Source: JBDSZL01 sp039925145 (GTDB lineage Bacteria; Acidobacteriota; Vicinamibacteria; Vicinamibacterales; SCN-69-37). From it: DNA of 64,000 nt. The stretch is from contig JBDSZL010000073.1 in the NCBI GenBank assembly GCA_039925145.1, positions 139,650 through 203,649 of the forward strand, given 5' to 3'. The position numbers and the translations under genes were made by a program. Of the stretch, positions 37,363-49,445 are shown piece after piece (the first letter of the stretch is position 1; the number at the start of each line of letters is the position of its first letter). The notes beneath the pieces are model-generated. The model was given only the letters and a program-made list of their open reading frames with translations, searched no databases and was not told the origin of the DNA.

Positions 37363-38154
37363 ATGAAAGAAACGACACGCACCCAGGTGGAGACCATGAC
37401 CACGCACCCGACAGAGGACGAGTTGATTCAACACGGCTCCGACGATCTTCCGGCAGACGCCGCCGCCGAGATCGGCGTCCATCTCGGCAGCTGCGAGCCC
37501 TGCCGCGCCATCTGCGAAGAGGTCCGTGCCGTGTTGCGCCTTGCCGAAGCCACGCCCGTGCCGGAGCCCGGTGACGGCTTCGAAGCGCGTATGTGGTTGC
37601 GGATTGCGCCGCAACTGCGGAGGCCCGACGAGGGGTGGCACTGGCAGCAGTTCGCAGCGATGGCTGGTTGGGCGGCGCTCGTCGCGGCCATCGCGGGTCT
37701 CACAGTCATGTCGCGCGGACCGCAGAAGATTCCGACGGCCGTGGCTGCCGAACAGAGCGCCCCAACCGCGCCGGAGCGCGTACTCCTGACCGCCCTCGAC
37801 GAGCACTTCACGCAAACCGAGTTACTGCTGGTCGAGCTGCTGAATGCGCCCGACACGACCGGGGACAGTCTGCAGTTTGAACGCGCGGCGGCCGGCGATC
37901 TGGTGGCATCGGGCCGGCTGTATCGCGAAACCGCCCAAGAGACGGGACAACAGGGGTTCGCAGACATTCTGGACGACCTGGAACCGGTGCTCGTGGACGT
38001 GGCGCGCAGCCCGGCGGCGTCGGGAAGTCGCGATCTCGACGCGTGGCGTGCGCGGATTGAAGACGCAGGATTGCTTTTCAAAGTACGGGCGGCGACCAAC
38101 GAGGTGAAGGAACGCCGCGATCCGCTGGCCACCGCCAGCAAGGGAGCATTATGA
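37363..38154 (+). CDS. Zinc-containing transmembrane anti-sigma factor
   Basis: A 263-residue protein with the ZAS signature H-x3-C-x2-C (HLGSCEPC) near the N-terminus, one transmembrane helix (WAALVAAIAGLTVM) at ~110, and a ~140-residue periplasmic part. It should bind the upstream ECF sigma factor until an envelope signal releases it. Start could be GTG 37345 (GTGA overlap), ATG 37363 or ATG 37396; the choice is uncertain. The last codons overlap the HEAT protein gene by ATGA, so the periplasmic HEAT protein may be part of the sensing module. Confidence 0.85.
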   Translation: MKETTRTQVETMTTHPTEDELIQHGSDDLPADAAAEIGVHLGSCEPCRAICEEVRAVLRLAEATPVPEPGDGFEARMWLRIAPQLRRPDEGWHWQQFAAMAGWAALVAAIAGLTVMSRGPQKIPTAVAAEQSAPTAPERVLLTALDEHFTQTELLLVELLNAPDTTGDSLQFERAAAGDLVASGRLYRETAQETGQQGFADILDDLEPVLVDVARSPAASGSRDLDAWRARIEDAGLLFKVRAATNEVKERRDPLATASKGAL

Positions 38155-39686
38155 ATCGTGAACTATCGCTTGTTGTCGCACTCATGCTGGCCTCTGCGCC
38201 AGCGTGGGCACAGGGTACTCCAACGCCGTCACCGGCACCGGTGCCGGTGCGCACACAGTCCCAGACGCCTAGTCCCGCGCCACGACCCGCGCCAACGCCA
38301 CCGAGGGCCGTCGTGGCACCGGCACGGGCCGATGCACGGCCTTTCGACTTCGAGTTCGACTTCGACGACTTCGCCGTCCGCATGAAGGAGCAGGCGCTCG
38401 GCGCGGCCGAAGCGGCCCTGGCGGGCGCCGAAACGGCACGCACGTTTGCCTTCGCTGACGCTCGGGTGCAGGCGCGGGCAGCGGTCGAACAAGCCCACGA
38501 ACAACTGATGCAGAGCCAGAACGGCAGCAGCATCACGCTGAACGGCGCGACCCAGTTCAGGTTCGCCGTCAGCTCGGACACGTACAGTAGCGGGTTGAAC
38601 GCGCTGAACCAACGCCAGTACGACCGGGCCATCAGCGCGTTCGATCGTGTCGTCGCGGCCAAAGGCGCGCGGTCCGACGCGGCTCTGTACTGGAAGGCGT
38701 TTGCTCAGTTCAAGCTCGGCAAGTCGGATGAGGCGCTCGCCTCGCTGGCGCAGTTGCGCAAGGACTACGCGCAGAGTCCCTATCTGAACGACGCCAAGGT
38801 GCTCGACGCCGACGCGCGCCGCAGCACCGGTCAGCGAATCAATCCAGCCAACCTGGACGACGATGAGATCAAGTTGTTGGCCATTCAAGGCATCCAGAAG
38901 TCGCCCGAGGCCGTGCCGCTGCTGGAGGGCGTTATCAACGCCACCAACTCTCTGGCGCTGAAGAAGCGGGCGCTCTATGTGCTCGCACTCAGTCCGGACG
39001 CTCGCGCGCACCAAGTGCTGCTGCGCTATGCGAAGGGCGCGGGCAATCCCGACCTGCAGATCGAGGCCGTCCGCTACCTCGCCTCGCGCGGTGAACAGCA
39101 GACCTCGAGTACTGAACTTCGCGAAATCTACGACGCCAGTGCCGATCTCAACGTGAAGCTTGCCGTGCTCGAGGCGTACCGCAGCTCATCAAACAAGCCC
39201 GCACTTCTGGCCATCGTGGGGGCCACCAACGCACCGCCAGAGGTACGCGCGCGGGCGATTTCGATGCTGCCGGGGCTGGCGAGCGCCGACGAACTGGCCA
39301 GCCTGTATCAGAAGGAGACCGATCGCGCGCTGCGGATGCAGTTGCTGAGCGCGCTCGGATCCACGCGGGCGGTCGACCAGCTCGCGCAGATTGCCCGCAG
39401 CGAAAAGGACTCGCCCCTGCGAGTGCGCGCCATCCGGAGTCTGGGGAGCAGCCGGGTCGATCAGTCGCGTCAGCTTCTGCTCGATCTCTATGCCGGCGAG
39501 CAGGACAAGGACGCGCGAAAGGCCATCATCAACGCGATGGGCGATCAGAACAACGTGGAGGGCCTCGTGGCCCTCGCACGCAAGGAGACAACGGTTGAGC
39601 TGAAGACCGAGATCGTCCGGCGCCTGGCCGAGATGGCGCCCAAGTCCAAACCGGCCGCTGACTACCTCATGGAAGTGATCAAGTAG
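38151..39686 (+). CDS. Exported TPR and HEAT-repeat protein of the sigma module
   Basis: A 511-residue periplasmic protein: signal peptide 1-21 (AWA-Q), a Pro/Thr-rich linker, a helical part, two or three TPR-like helices at ~145-220 (ALNQRQYDRAISAFDRVVAA), and from ~240 a long HEAT/armadillo array of repeating ~30-residue helix pairs to the end. Such solenoids usually bind other proteins. It overlaps the anti-sigma gene and probably takes part in its signal input or output. Exact partner unknown. Confidence 0.8.
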   Translation: MNRELSLVVALMLASAPAWAQGTPTPSPAPVPVRTQSQTPSPAPRPAPTPPRAVVAPARADARPFDFEFDFDDFAVRMKEQALGAAEAALAGAETARTFAFADARVQARAAVEQAHEQLMQSQNGSSITLNGATQFRFAVSSDTYSSGLNALNQRQYDRAISAFDRVVAAKGARSDAALYWKAFAQFKLGKSDEALASLAQLRKDYAQSPYLNDAKVLDADARRSTGQRINPANLDDDEIKLLAIQGIQKSPEAVPLLEGVINATNSLALKKRALYVLALSPDARAHQVLLRYAKGAGNPDLQIEAVRYLASRGEQQTSSTELREIYDASADLNVKLAVLEAYRSSSNKPALLAIVGATNAPPEVRARAISMLPGLASADELASLYQKETDRALRMQLLSALGSTRAVDQLAQIARSEKDSPLRVRAIRSLGSSRVDQSRQLLLDLYAGEQDKDARKAIINAMGDQNNVEGLVALARKETTVELKTEIVRRLAEMAPKSKPAADYLMEVIK

Positions 39687-39736
39687 ATCGGAACCGGGGC
39701 CGCGCTCGGATCTGACCCGTGCGCCGGGAGGACTGT

Positions 39737-40810
39737 ATGCGATCACATTTTGTTGGATGGCTGCTGGCCATGAGTGTCGCGGCGGTGCCGCAACAACCCG
39801 CGGTGCAGAATGCGAAGGTCGAGACGCAGGCGGTCACCACGCTCGCGCGCGACATCGGGGCGCTGGGCGGCGGCCCCGACGTGACCTGGATCGGATGGCG
39901 CGTGCCCATGGTGGCCGGCGATCGAGACCTGTGCTCGACCTGGCGCACCGGGGACATCAGCAGCCGCGGCGAGGTGCTCGAAGGGCTGTCGCGGGGTACC
40001 ACGCCCGTGTTCCCGCCGGCCACGGGTCCTTTGCCGCTCGAGGCCGGCACGAACCTGCTCGTGCTGGTACGCGCCACGCAGGGCCAGATCGAGCGCGTGC
40101 GGACGACGGGCGACAACTGTCCCATCGACGGCGGCGGCAAGAAGCTGGTTTGGCTCACCGGTGTCACACCCGCGGCCAGCCTGGCGTTCCTCGATGGACT
40201 CGTCCAGTCGAACATGGCCGGGAACGGCGCGCCGCAGGCCGTGGGCCGAAGCGCGGTCGACGCCATCGCCCTGCACGCCGATACCGGAGCCGACGCGGTG
40301 CTGACTCGCCTGCTGAGCCCGACCCTCGATCGGTCATGGCGGACACAGGCCGCCCATTGGATGGCCCGAACGCGAGGGGCCGCTGGCGCGGAGCGTCTTA
40401 TCGGGATGCTGGGCGGTGAAACCGACGGATCGTTCCGCCGCACGCTCGTGTCGGCGCTGAGCCAGGTGCACGAGGGGCGTATCGTTTCTCTCTTCGAGTC
40501 ACTTGCGAGAACTGACAAAGACGCGGGGGTACGCGGCGAGGCGCTCTACTGGTATGCGCAACGCGCCGGTGTCACCGGCATCAGCCAGGTCCTCGGCCTG
40601 ACCGAGAAGGAGCCTGACGAAGGCGCGCAACGGCGGGCGCTGTCGAGCATTGCCCGGCTCCCCGGTGGCCAGGGTCTGCCGTCGCTCATCCAGCTCGCAC
40701 GGACGACTCAGAATCCGCCCGTCAAACGTAACGCCATCCGCGTGCTGAGCGAATCCGATGACCCTCGCGTCGTGACGTATCTGGAAGGCATCGTGAAAGG
40801 AACGAACTGA
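39737..40810 (+). CDS. Exported HEAT-repeat protein, second copy
   Basis: A 357-residue protein with a short signal peptide (LLAMSVAAVP), a ~120-residue unique domain with two Cys (DLCSTW, GDNCPID) that could form a disulfide, and from ~160 onward HEAT-like repeats. GGGAGG before the ATG fixes the start. It follows the first HEAT protein by 50 nt in the same operon. Similarity between the two is in repeat architecture only. Confidence 0.78.
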   Translation: MRSHFVGWLLAMSVAAVPQQPAVQNAKVETQAVTTLARDIGALGGGPDVTWIGWRVPMVAGDRDLCSTWRTGDISSRGEVLEGLSRGTTPVFPPATGPLPLEAGTNLLVLVRATQGQIERVRTTGDNCPIDGGGKKLVWLTGVTPAASLAFLDGLVQSNMAGNGAPQAVGRSAVDAIALHADTGADAVLTRLLSPTLDRSWRTQAAHWMARTRGAAGAERLIGMLGGETDGSFRRTLVSALSQVHEGRIVSLFESLARTDKDAGVRGEALYWYAQRAGVTGISQVLGLTEKEPDEGAQRRALSSIARLPGGQGLPSLIQLARTTQNPPVKRNAIRVLSESDDPRVVTYLEGIVKGTN

Positions 40811-40819
40811 ACGACGCTC

Positions 40820-40910
40820 GAGCCCCAAGCCCCAAGCCTCGAGCCCCAAGCCCCGAGCCCCAAGCCCCGAGCCCCGAGCCCCGAGCCTCGAGCCCCGAGC
40901 CCCGAGCCCC
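40820..40910. repeat. Tandem 7-bp repeat, 13 copies
   Basis: Thirteen head-to-tail heptamers, mostly GAGCCCC and AAGCCCC with two GAGCCTC or AAGCCTC variants. All variation is A/G at position 1 or C/T at position 6, that is, transitions. On the minus strand it gives runs of four G separated by three bases, a G-quadruplex-forming pattern. It fills the gap between convergent genes (HEAT protein and algH). Confidence 0.95.
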
Positions 40911-40913
40911 TCG

Positions 40914-41459
40914 TCAGTGCACCCCGTGCCCCATTTGCAGCAAGTGGGGATCGGCACCGAGCCGCCGGATGGCCGCCTCCCACGCGGCCGCAGGCGGGAT
41001 TTCGAAGATCAAATCGAGCTCGACCGGTGTGATCAGCCATGCGGACTGCTCGAGCTCGGCATCGAGCTGACCGGGGCCCCAGCCGGCGTAGCCAGCCAGG
41101 ACATGCGTCCGGCGCGGCAGGGGTCGAGCGGTCAGGACCTGTCTCAGCAACACGGGCGACGCCGACAGGTGCAGCCCCGCGCCGAGCTCCCGCGCCTCGA
41201 CGCCGCCAGGAGGCGTGGCGGTCAAGATCCAACCGCGTTCGGGTTCCACGGGCCCTCCGATGAGCAGCGGCAGGTCGTTGGGATCTTCAACGGGCGGTTC
41301 GAGCCGTACCGCGGCAGCCGCGGCGATGTCCGACGGTCGGTTGACGATGAGCCCGAAGGCTCCCTCGGGGGCGTGCTCGCATAAGAGCACGACCGTGCGC
41401 GCAAAATTCGGGTCGATCAGTTGGGGCATCGACAGCAGCAGCGACGGCGCGAGGGACAT
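40914..41459 (-). CDS. YqgE/AlgH family protein
   Basis: A 181-residue member of UPF0301 (AlgH): LAPSLLLSMPQLIDPNFART, VVLLCEHAPEGAFGLIVNRP, LPLLIGGPVEPERGWIL and VLAGYAGWGPGQLDAELEQSAW are the family's conserved blocks. Function is unclear; the family is tied to regulation in some bacteria. The start codon lies 6 nt after TAATAT, so the transcript may be leaderless. The heptamer repeat begins 3 nt after its stop. Confidence 0.93.
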   Translation of the reverse strand: MSLAPSLLLSMPQLIDPNFARTVVLLCEHAPEGAFGLIVNRPSDIAAAAAVRLEPPVEDPNDLPLLIGGPVEPERGWILTATPPGGVEARELGAGLHLSASPVLLRQVLTARPLPRRTHVLAGYAGWGPGQLDAELEQSAWLITPVELDLIFEIPPAAAWEAAIRRLGADPHLLQMGHGVH

Positions 41460-41465
41460 GATTCG

Positions 41466-41471
41466 ATATTA
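41466..41471 (-). promoter_or_regulatory. -10 element TAATAT, leaderless-type spacing to algH start
   Basis: TAATAT then 6 nt (cgaatc) then ATG. No ribosome site precedes the ATG, so a transcript starting at the ATG is the simplest reading. Confidence 0.5.
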
Positions 41472-41502
41472 GCAGCGCCCGAGTGCAACGGGACGTTGGA
41501 CC

Positions 41503-42546
<1,044 letters not shown>

Positions 42547-42659
42547 GAAAGCGCGGAGTCCACGTGCAGCCTGCGAGCGCCTGGGAGCATGCACACAGCA
42601 TAAGATGTCCGCAGATTTGCCAGCGCCTCGACACCGGGGCCACTGGTGCTCACGCCTCG

Positions 42660-44069
42660 ATGCGCCGACACGCGTTTCGGATTCTCATGCTCGTTCTGCT
42701 CGTGGCGCTCACCGTGCCGCGACTGACGCAGCGCGGCATGTTCGGCGACGGCCTGCTCTACGCCGCGGTGTCGCGCAACCTCAGCGTGGGTGTCGGCTCC
42801 TTCTGGTCTCCCACCTACACACTCACGACCGATGCTGATTTCTTCGAGCAGCCCCCGCTCGGGTTCGGGCTCGAAGCGCTGGCGTTCAGACTCTTTGGCC
42901 AGCATCCGGCGGTCGAACGCGTCTATTCACTCACCCTCTTTGCCCTCACCGCTCTGTTCATCGTGGCACTCTGGCGGCGCGTTCAACCGGCCGAGGAGGA
43001 CTGGGTGCCCCTCTTGTTCTGGGTGCTGCCGTCGATTGTGACGTGGGCCGCCGTGAACAACATGCTCGAGAACGCGCAGAGCGTGTTCACGACGGCTGCC
43101 GTGCTGATGCTGCTGATCGCCGCCGAAGCGGCGACTGCACTGGTGGTGAGCGCCTGGTCCGTGGCCGCCGCCGTCGCGATCGCCGGCGCCGTCCTGGTGA
43201 AGGGCCCGGTCGGATTGTTTCCCCTGGCGACCCCTCTGCTGCTGGCCGTGCTCCTGAGGCGGCAGTCTCTGCGGAGCGCGCTCGGCGGCACCGTCGTCAT
43301 GCTGCTGGTGCTGGCAGCCGGCGCTGTGGCACTGACGCTCTATCCGCCATCTCACCACGCGCTGGCCGAGTACCTGCACACGCAGCTGATCCCATCGCTC
43401 CAAGGCAAACGCGAAACAAACGGGGATCCGCTCGCCGTTGTCCGGCATCTTGGATTGGGGATCGTCGCGCGCATGGCTGTGGTCGTCATCGCGAGCTGGC
43501 TTCTGGCGCGCCGACGGGTTGGACTCGAGCGTGTGCCCTGGAAGCTCGGGGCGTTCTTTTTCGCGCTGGCGCTCTGCGGTTCGCTGCCCATAGGCGTGAG
43601 CCCCAAATTGGTAGGCCACTACTTCCTTCCCTCCGTGCCGTTCTTCGCGCTGGCCTGTGCGGTGATTGCCAGAGCGCCTCTCGCCGTACTGACTCGGCGA
43701 TCTGAGAGCAGGATGCCGGGCGTTGTGCTCGGCGTGGCAGCAGCCCTCGCCGTGGCCAGCTGCTTGGTGATCGCCACCAAAGGATCGCTCGACCGCCGCG
43801 ACACGGCGCTTCTCGCCGACCTCGACGCGGTGGCCCCGCTGCTGCCCCGCGAGGCGACCATCGGTGCGTGCGCAGCGTCGAGGATGGACTGGCGGCTCCA
43901 CAGTTATGTCAGCCGTTTGTATGGGGTGTCGCTCGACACCAACGACCAGCCGGTGAATGGATGGCTGCTGCAGGTCGACCGCGGGTGTACGCCTCCGCCG
44001 CCGTGCACGGCAACCAGCACCGGCGTCAGTGTCGTGCTGTTCCGGTGTGGCCCTGCTGCCGGTCGATGA
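42660..44069 (+). CDS. Membrane glycosyltransferase, GT39/ArnT-like
   Basis: A 469-residue polytopic membrane protein, about ten helices, with a PMT/ArnT-like N-terminal loop: a DG pair in MFGDGLLYAAVSRNLSVG, then FFEQPPLGFGLEALAFRLFG, and a second conserved LVKGPVGLFPLATPLLL. GT39/GT83 enzymes transfer sugars from polyprenyl-phosphate donors to lipids or proteins. Substrate unknown. Divergent from queG; its start at ATG is the first one fitting the family. Confidence 0.8.
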   Translation: MRRHAFRILMLVLLVALTVPRLTQRGMFGDGLLYAAVSRNLSVGVGSFWSPTYTLTTDADFFEQPPLGFGLEALAFRLFGQHPAVERVYSLTLFALTALFIVALWRRVQPAEEDWVPLLFWVLPSIVTWAAVNNMLENAQSVFTTAAVLMLLIAAEAATALVVSAWSVAAAVAIAGAVLVKGPVGLFPLATPLLLAVLLRRQSLRSALGGTVVMLLVLAAGAVALTLYPPSHHALAEYLHTQLIPSLQGKRETNGDPLAVVRHLGLGIVARMAVVVIASWLLARRRVGLERVPWKLGAFFFALALCGSLPIGVSPKLVGHYFLPSVPFFALACAVIARAPLAVLTRRSESRMPGVVLGVAAALAVASCLVIATKGSLDRRDTALLADLDAVAPLLPREATIGACAASRMDWRLHSYVSRLYGVSLDTNDQPVNGWLLQVDRGCTPPPPCTATSTGVSVVLFRCGPAAGR

Positions 44070-44097
44070 GGGGGATCGGATCGATCGGGCGCGCGCT

Positions 44098-44424
44098 CTA
44101 CTGGGCGGGCGGAGGTACTGACGGTACGGGGGTCACCGCCGTTCCGGCCTCAGCCGAGGGGTTCGCGCGCCCCTTGGTCCGAATCACGATGCCCAGGACC
44201 AGGCCAGCGATCGCCCCGATCGCGGCGCCAATCATCTGGCCTCGGATCAACCTGCCGGTCGCGTAGCGGATGACCTCGGGAATCTGAACCAGCGCCTGAA
44301 TCTGCGTCCCCTGAGGCAGCCCACCTGGCGCGGTATACCAGGACAGCGCAGGCGGGACCGCGAGCGAGGCTCCCGCAATGCCGATCAACGCGCCGAGAAG
44401 AATCAAGATGGCGATCGTCTTCAC
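44098..44424 (-). CDS. Small membrane protein, hypothetical
   Basis: A 108-residue protein with two transmembrane helices (TIAILILLGALIGIAGASLAV and MIGAAIGAIAGLVLGIVI) and a Pro/Ala-rich tail. Not recognised. GTG start with AGGAG 8 nt upstream. It lies 38 nt downstream of acnA in the same direction. Confidence 0.65.
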   Translation of the reverse strand: MKTIAILILLGALIGIAGASLAVPPALSWYTAPGGLPQGTQIQALVQIPEVIRYATGRLIRGQMIGAAIGAIAGLVLGIVIRTKGRANPSAEAGTAVTPVPSVPPPAQ

Positions 44425-44462
44425 TGCTGCTCCTCGTGGGCCTGGGCCTGGAGACCGGGCTG

Positions 44463-47168
<2,706 letters not shown>

Positions 47169-47181
47169 GTGAGTAGGCGAT

Positions 47182-47883
47182 CTAGGATCCGAGGATAAGC
47201 CCGCCAGAAATCACGGGGGCAACATGAACCGTGTCCGAGCCGAGACTCACGCCCTTCCAGTGCATGGACGCATGCCCTTCCAGCCGGAAGCCGATGTGGG
47301 ACAGCCCGCCACCGGCTCGGTGACGCCACCAGTATTTCACGCCGGCACCGAGGTTCGCGACCGTCCCATTCTGTGCGAGCACGCTCGCACCCGCCAGCTC
47401 GCGAATCCACCCGCCCCCACCACGGATGAACAGCGATCCGGCCGGCCGGCGATGAAAGGCCCAAAGGCCGGCCGCTTCCACCGAGATCCGCGAGAGGGGC
47501 TGCACAATCGTCAGTGGCGCAGCCCCTTCAAAGTCGTCGCTGATACGGGAGCGCAGATTCGCTCGCGTCCAGCCACCCAGCACTTCCGCCGACAGACGCC
47601 GCGTGAGGGCCACGGCCACGTGAGCAGCCACCCCTCGCTCTGGACCGACGCTGTTGGCTGTCTTGAATAGCGTGAATGGGCTGCCGTCGGCCTTGGTCAG
47701 ATCGGCCGACGCGTTCCCAAACGACATCGGACCGCTCGTCACGCCGCTCACGCCGAGCTCCACCACGGGCGGCGCTTCGAGTCGCCGGACTTGTGCGTCG
47801 GCACGCGACGAGTCGGCCGCCGCGAGTGCGAGCAACGCGACCATCGCAAGCCGACAGGGCACCATCGAACGGCACCGGCTCAC
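47182..47883 (-). CDS. Outer-membrane beta-barrel-type exported protein
   Basis: A 233-residue protein with signal peptide (cleavage near ADA-Q) and alternating polar/hydrophobic strands with glycine-rich turns, ending in a hydrophobic GGLILGS. This resembles small OmpA-like or OmpW-like barrels, but no family was recognised. It overlaps the matrixin gene by 4 bp, making a three-gene operon of exported proteins. Confidence 0.68.
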   Translation of the reverse strand: MSRCRSMVPCRLAMVALLALAAADSSRADAQVRRLEAPPVVELGVSGVTSGPMSFGNASADLTKADGSPFTLFKTANSVGPERGVAAHVAVALTRRLSAEVLGGWTRANLRSRISDDFEGAAPLTIVQPLSRISVEAAGLWAFHRRPAGSLFIRGGGGWIRELAGASVLAQNGTVANLGAGVKYWWRHRAGGGLSHIGFRLEGHASMHWKGVSLGSDTVHVAPVISGGLILGS

Positions 47884-48875
47884 TTGGCCGTCACCGTGAT
47901 GCTCACCGAGTCGGAAGTGCCCCCAGCGGGAACCGCCACGAGCGTGGCCGCAAACGCCGGCTTGAAATTGATGTTCACAACCACCTCGGCCCCGAAGAAG
48001 CTCTCGACGTCCGCATCGTCGAGCGGCTCGGCGCGCAGAACGTACATCCCCGGCGTCAATCCCTGCGTCACGAACTCCCCCTGCTGATTCAGGGTGAACG
48101 TGCCGACCACCGCACCCGTGCTCGGGTTGAAGGCGGTGACATGTGCGCCGAACACGCCCGTGCCGTTGAGTATCACTCTGCCGCTGACCGAGCCCAGCGC
48201 GCGCTGACCTGATGGCGCCGTGTAGATCGAGACCAAGCCCGCCTGGTCATCTGGTTGAAGGTGCCGGTCGGTGACGCTCCCGGAGCCGAACGCGATCGGG
48301 AACATCACGGCCCCTTTCGCGATCACGCGCCGCCGGCCCGGCGCTGTCAGCTCGGTCTCGCCGAGAGCCGAATGCCCGAGCCCGAGCACGTGGCCGATCT
48401 CGTGGAGCAGGATGGACTCGACGTCGAACCGGTCGGCTTCGCCGCTGGCTTCTACCGACCAGTTGAATGCGGTATTCAAAAAGATGTCCGCCTCGAGGAC
48501 TTCGCCGGTGATGAGATCCAGATTGAAGGTCGTCGCGCCAAGCGTGCGATCAAGATCAGGGCGCGATCTGAAACCGATGACCGAGACGTTGTCGGCGGCA
48601 AACGGCTGGTTACTGGTGAACCCGCCAAACTCGGTGGTGATCGGCGTGCCAGGGACGGCCTTCCACGTGGCAAATGCCCGGTCGACGGCCTGTTGCAGCG
48701 CTGGCGATGTCACACCCGACGAGTCCCTGTTGCCGACGAAATACCGGATCGGAAAGCGCTTCCACTGCAGGGCGACGATTTGCGATCCGACCTGGCTGCC
48801 GAGCTCCAGGTACGCACCCAGTCCCGCCGAGACCGCCAGAATCAGGCAGGCGAGCAGCGGGACGACGCGCCTCAT
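47880..48875 (-). CDS. Secreted matrixin-family zinc metalloprotease
   Basis: A 331-residue protein: N-terminal signal/anchor (LLACLILAVSAGLGAYL), a metzincin catalytic domain with HEIGHVLGLGHS (three zinc His and the Gly) followed by a Met-turn in VMFPIAFG, and a C-terminal ~100-residue carboxypeptidase-regulatory-like beta-sandwich (SGRVILNGTGVFGAHVTAF, GEFVTQGLTPGMYVLRAEP). The sequence before the zinc helix (SILLHEIGH) is complete, so it should be active. It overlaps both neighbours by 4 bp. Target unknown. Confidence 0.88.
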   Translation of the reverse strand: MRRVVPLLACLILAVSAGLGAYLELGSQVGSQIVALQWKRFPIRYFVGNRDSSGVTSPALQQAVDRAFATWKAVPGTPITTEFGGFTSNQPFAADNVSVIGFRSRPDLDRTLGATTFNLDLITGEVLEADIFLNTAFNWSVEASGEADRFDVESILLHEIGHVLGLGHSALGETELTAPGRRRVIAKGAVMFPIAFGSGSVTDRHLQPDDQAGLVSIYTAPSGQRALGSVSGRVILNGTGVFGAHVTAFNPSTGAVVGTFTLNQQGEFVTQGLTPGMYVLRAEPLDDADVESFFGAEVVVNINFKPAFAATLVAVPAGGTSDSVSITVTAK

Positions 48876-49441
48876 CGCCCCAGCCTGATGGGCTGCGTCA
48901 CTGCGCCGGCCGCCGCTCGGACGAGCGCATCGAATTCGCTGATTGACAACGTGCGACGTCGAGCGTCGCCGCGCGTGACGTCGCCGACTGAGGCGGTGCG
49001 ATACAGGAACACCGGGGGATGAATGACCGGCTGGCCGGTGCCGTTCTCCGGCTGCACACGGAAGACGCCCATCGAGAGGCCGACTGGCCGCCAGAGATTG
49101 TCTGCGCCGCGCTTGAGGAAGAAGACCGCCGTGTCATTGGGACGGAGTTGGGGCGCGCCCACCATGACGAATCTCGTCCGCCCCATGTCGCCACCGGGCA
49201 CCACGACCGAGATGAACGTGTCGGCAAACCCCTTGAGCACCGTGGCGACCGCGACGGTGGCAATCGAGTCGATCTCGCCATCTGGCGCGCGGACGGCGCG
49301 CACCGTCGTGACGCGGCCGCGCACGATCAGAGACGCGTCGTAGACGAGTTCGCGGAACTCGGCGGGCACGCTCACCGACGCGCCCAGCGACCCACTCACG
49401 AGCGTGAACGCGACGACGACCGCGAAGACCCGGACAACCAT
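48872..49441 (-). CDS. Secreted protein, first gene of the matrixin operon
   Basis: A 189-residue exported protein with signal peptide (cleavage near LGA-S). It is beta-rich (LIVRGRVTTVRAV, ISVVVPGGDMGRTRFVMVG, DTAVFFLKRGADN) like domains I have seen next to bacterial matrixins, but no name fits. It starts 4 nt after the lpxB stop. TAGACT lies 6 nt before the ATG, so a leaderless start from its own promoter is possible; otherwise it is read through from lpxB. Confidence 0.65.
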   Translation of the reverse strand: MVVRVFAVVVAFTLVSGSLGASVSVPAEFRELVYDASLIVRGRVTTVRAVRAPDGEIDSIATVAVATVLKGFADTFISVVVPGGDMGRTRFVMVGAPQLRPNDTAVFFLKRGADNLWRPVGLSMGVFRVQPENGTGQPVIHPPVFLYRTASVGDVTRGDARRRTLSISEFDALVRAAAGAVTQPIRLGR

Positions 49442-49445
49442 CCGG

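Noticed and set aside
40708..41232. Protein with repeated LGARGSGLGA/LGAWG sequence
   Set aside because: It is an artefact of the 7-bp tandem repeat and of the opposite strand of algH.
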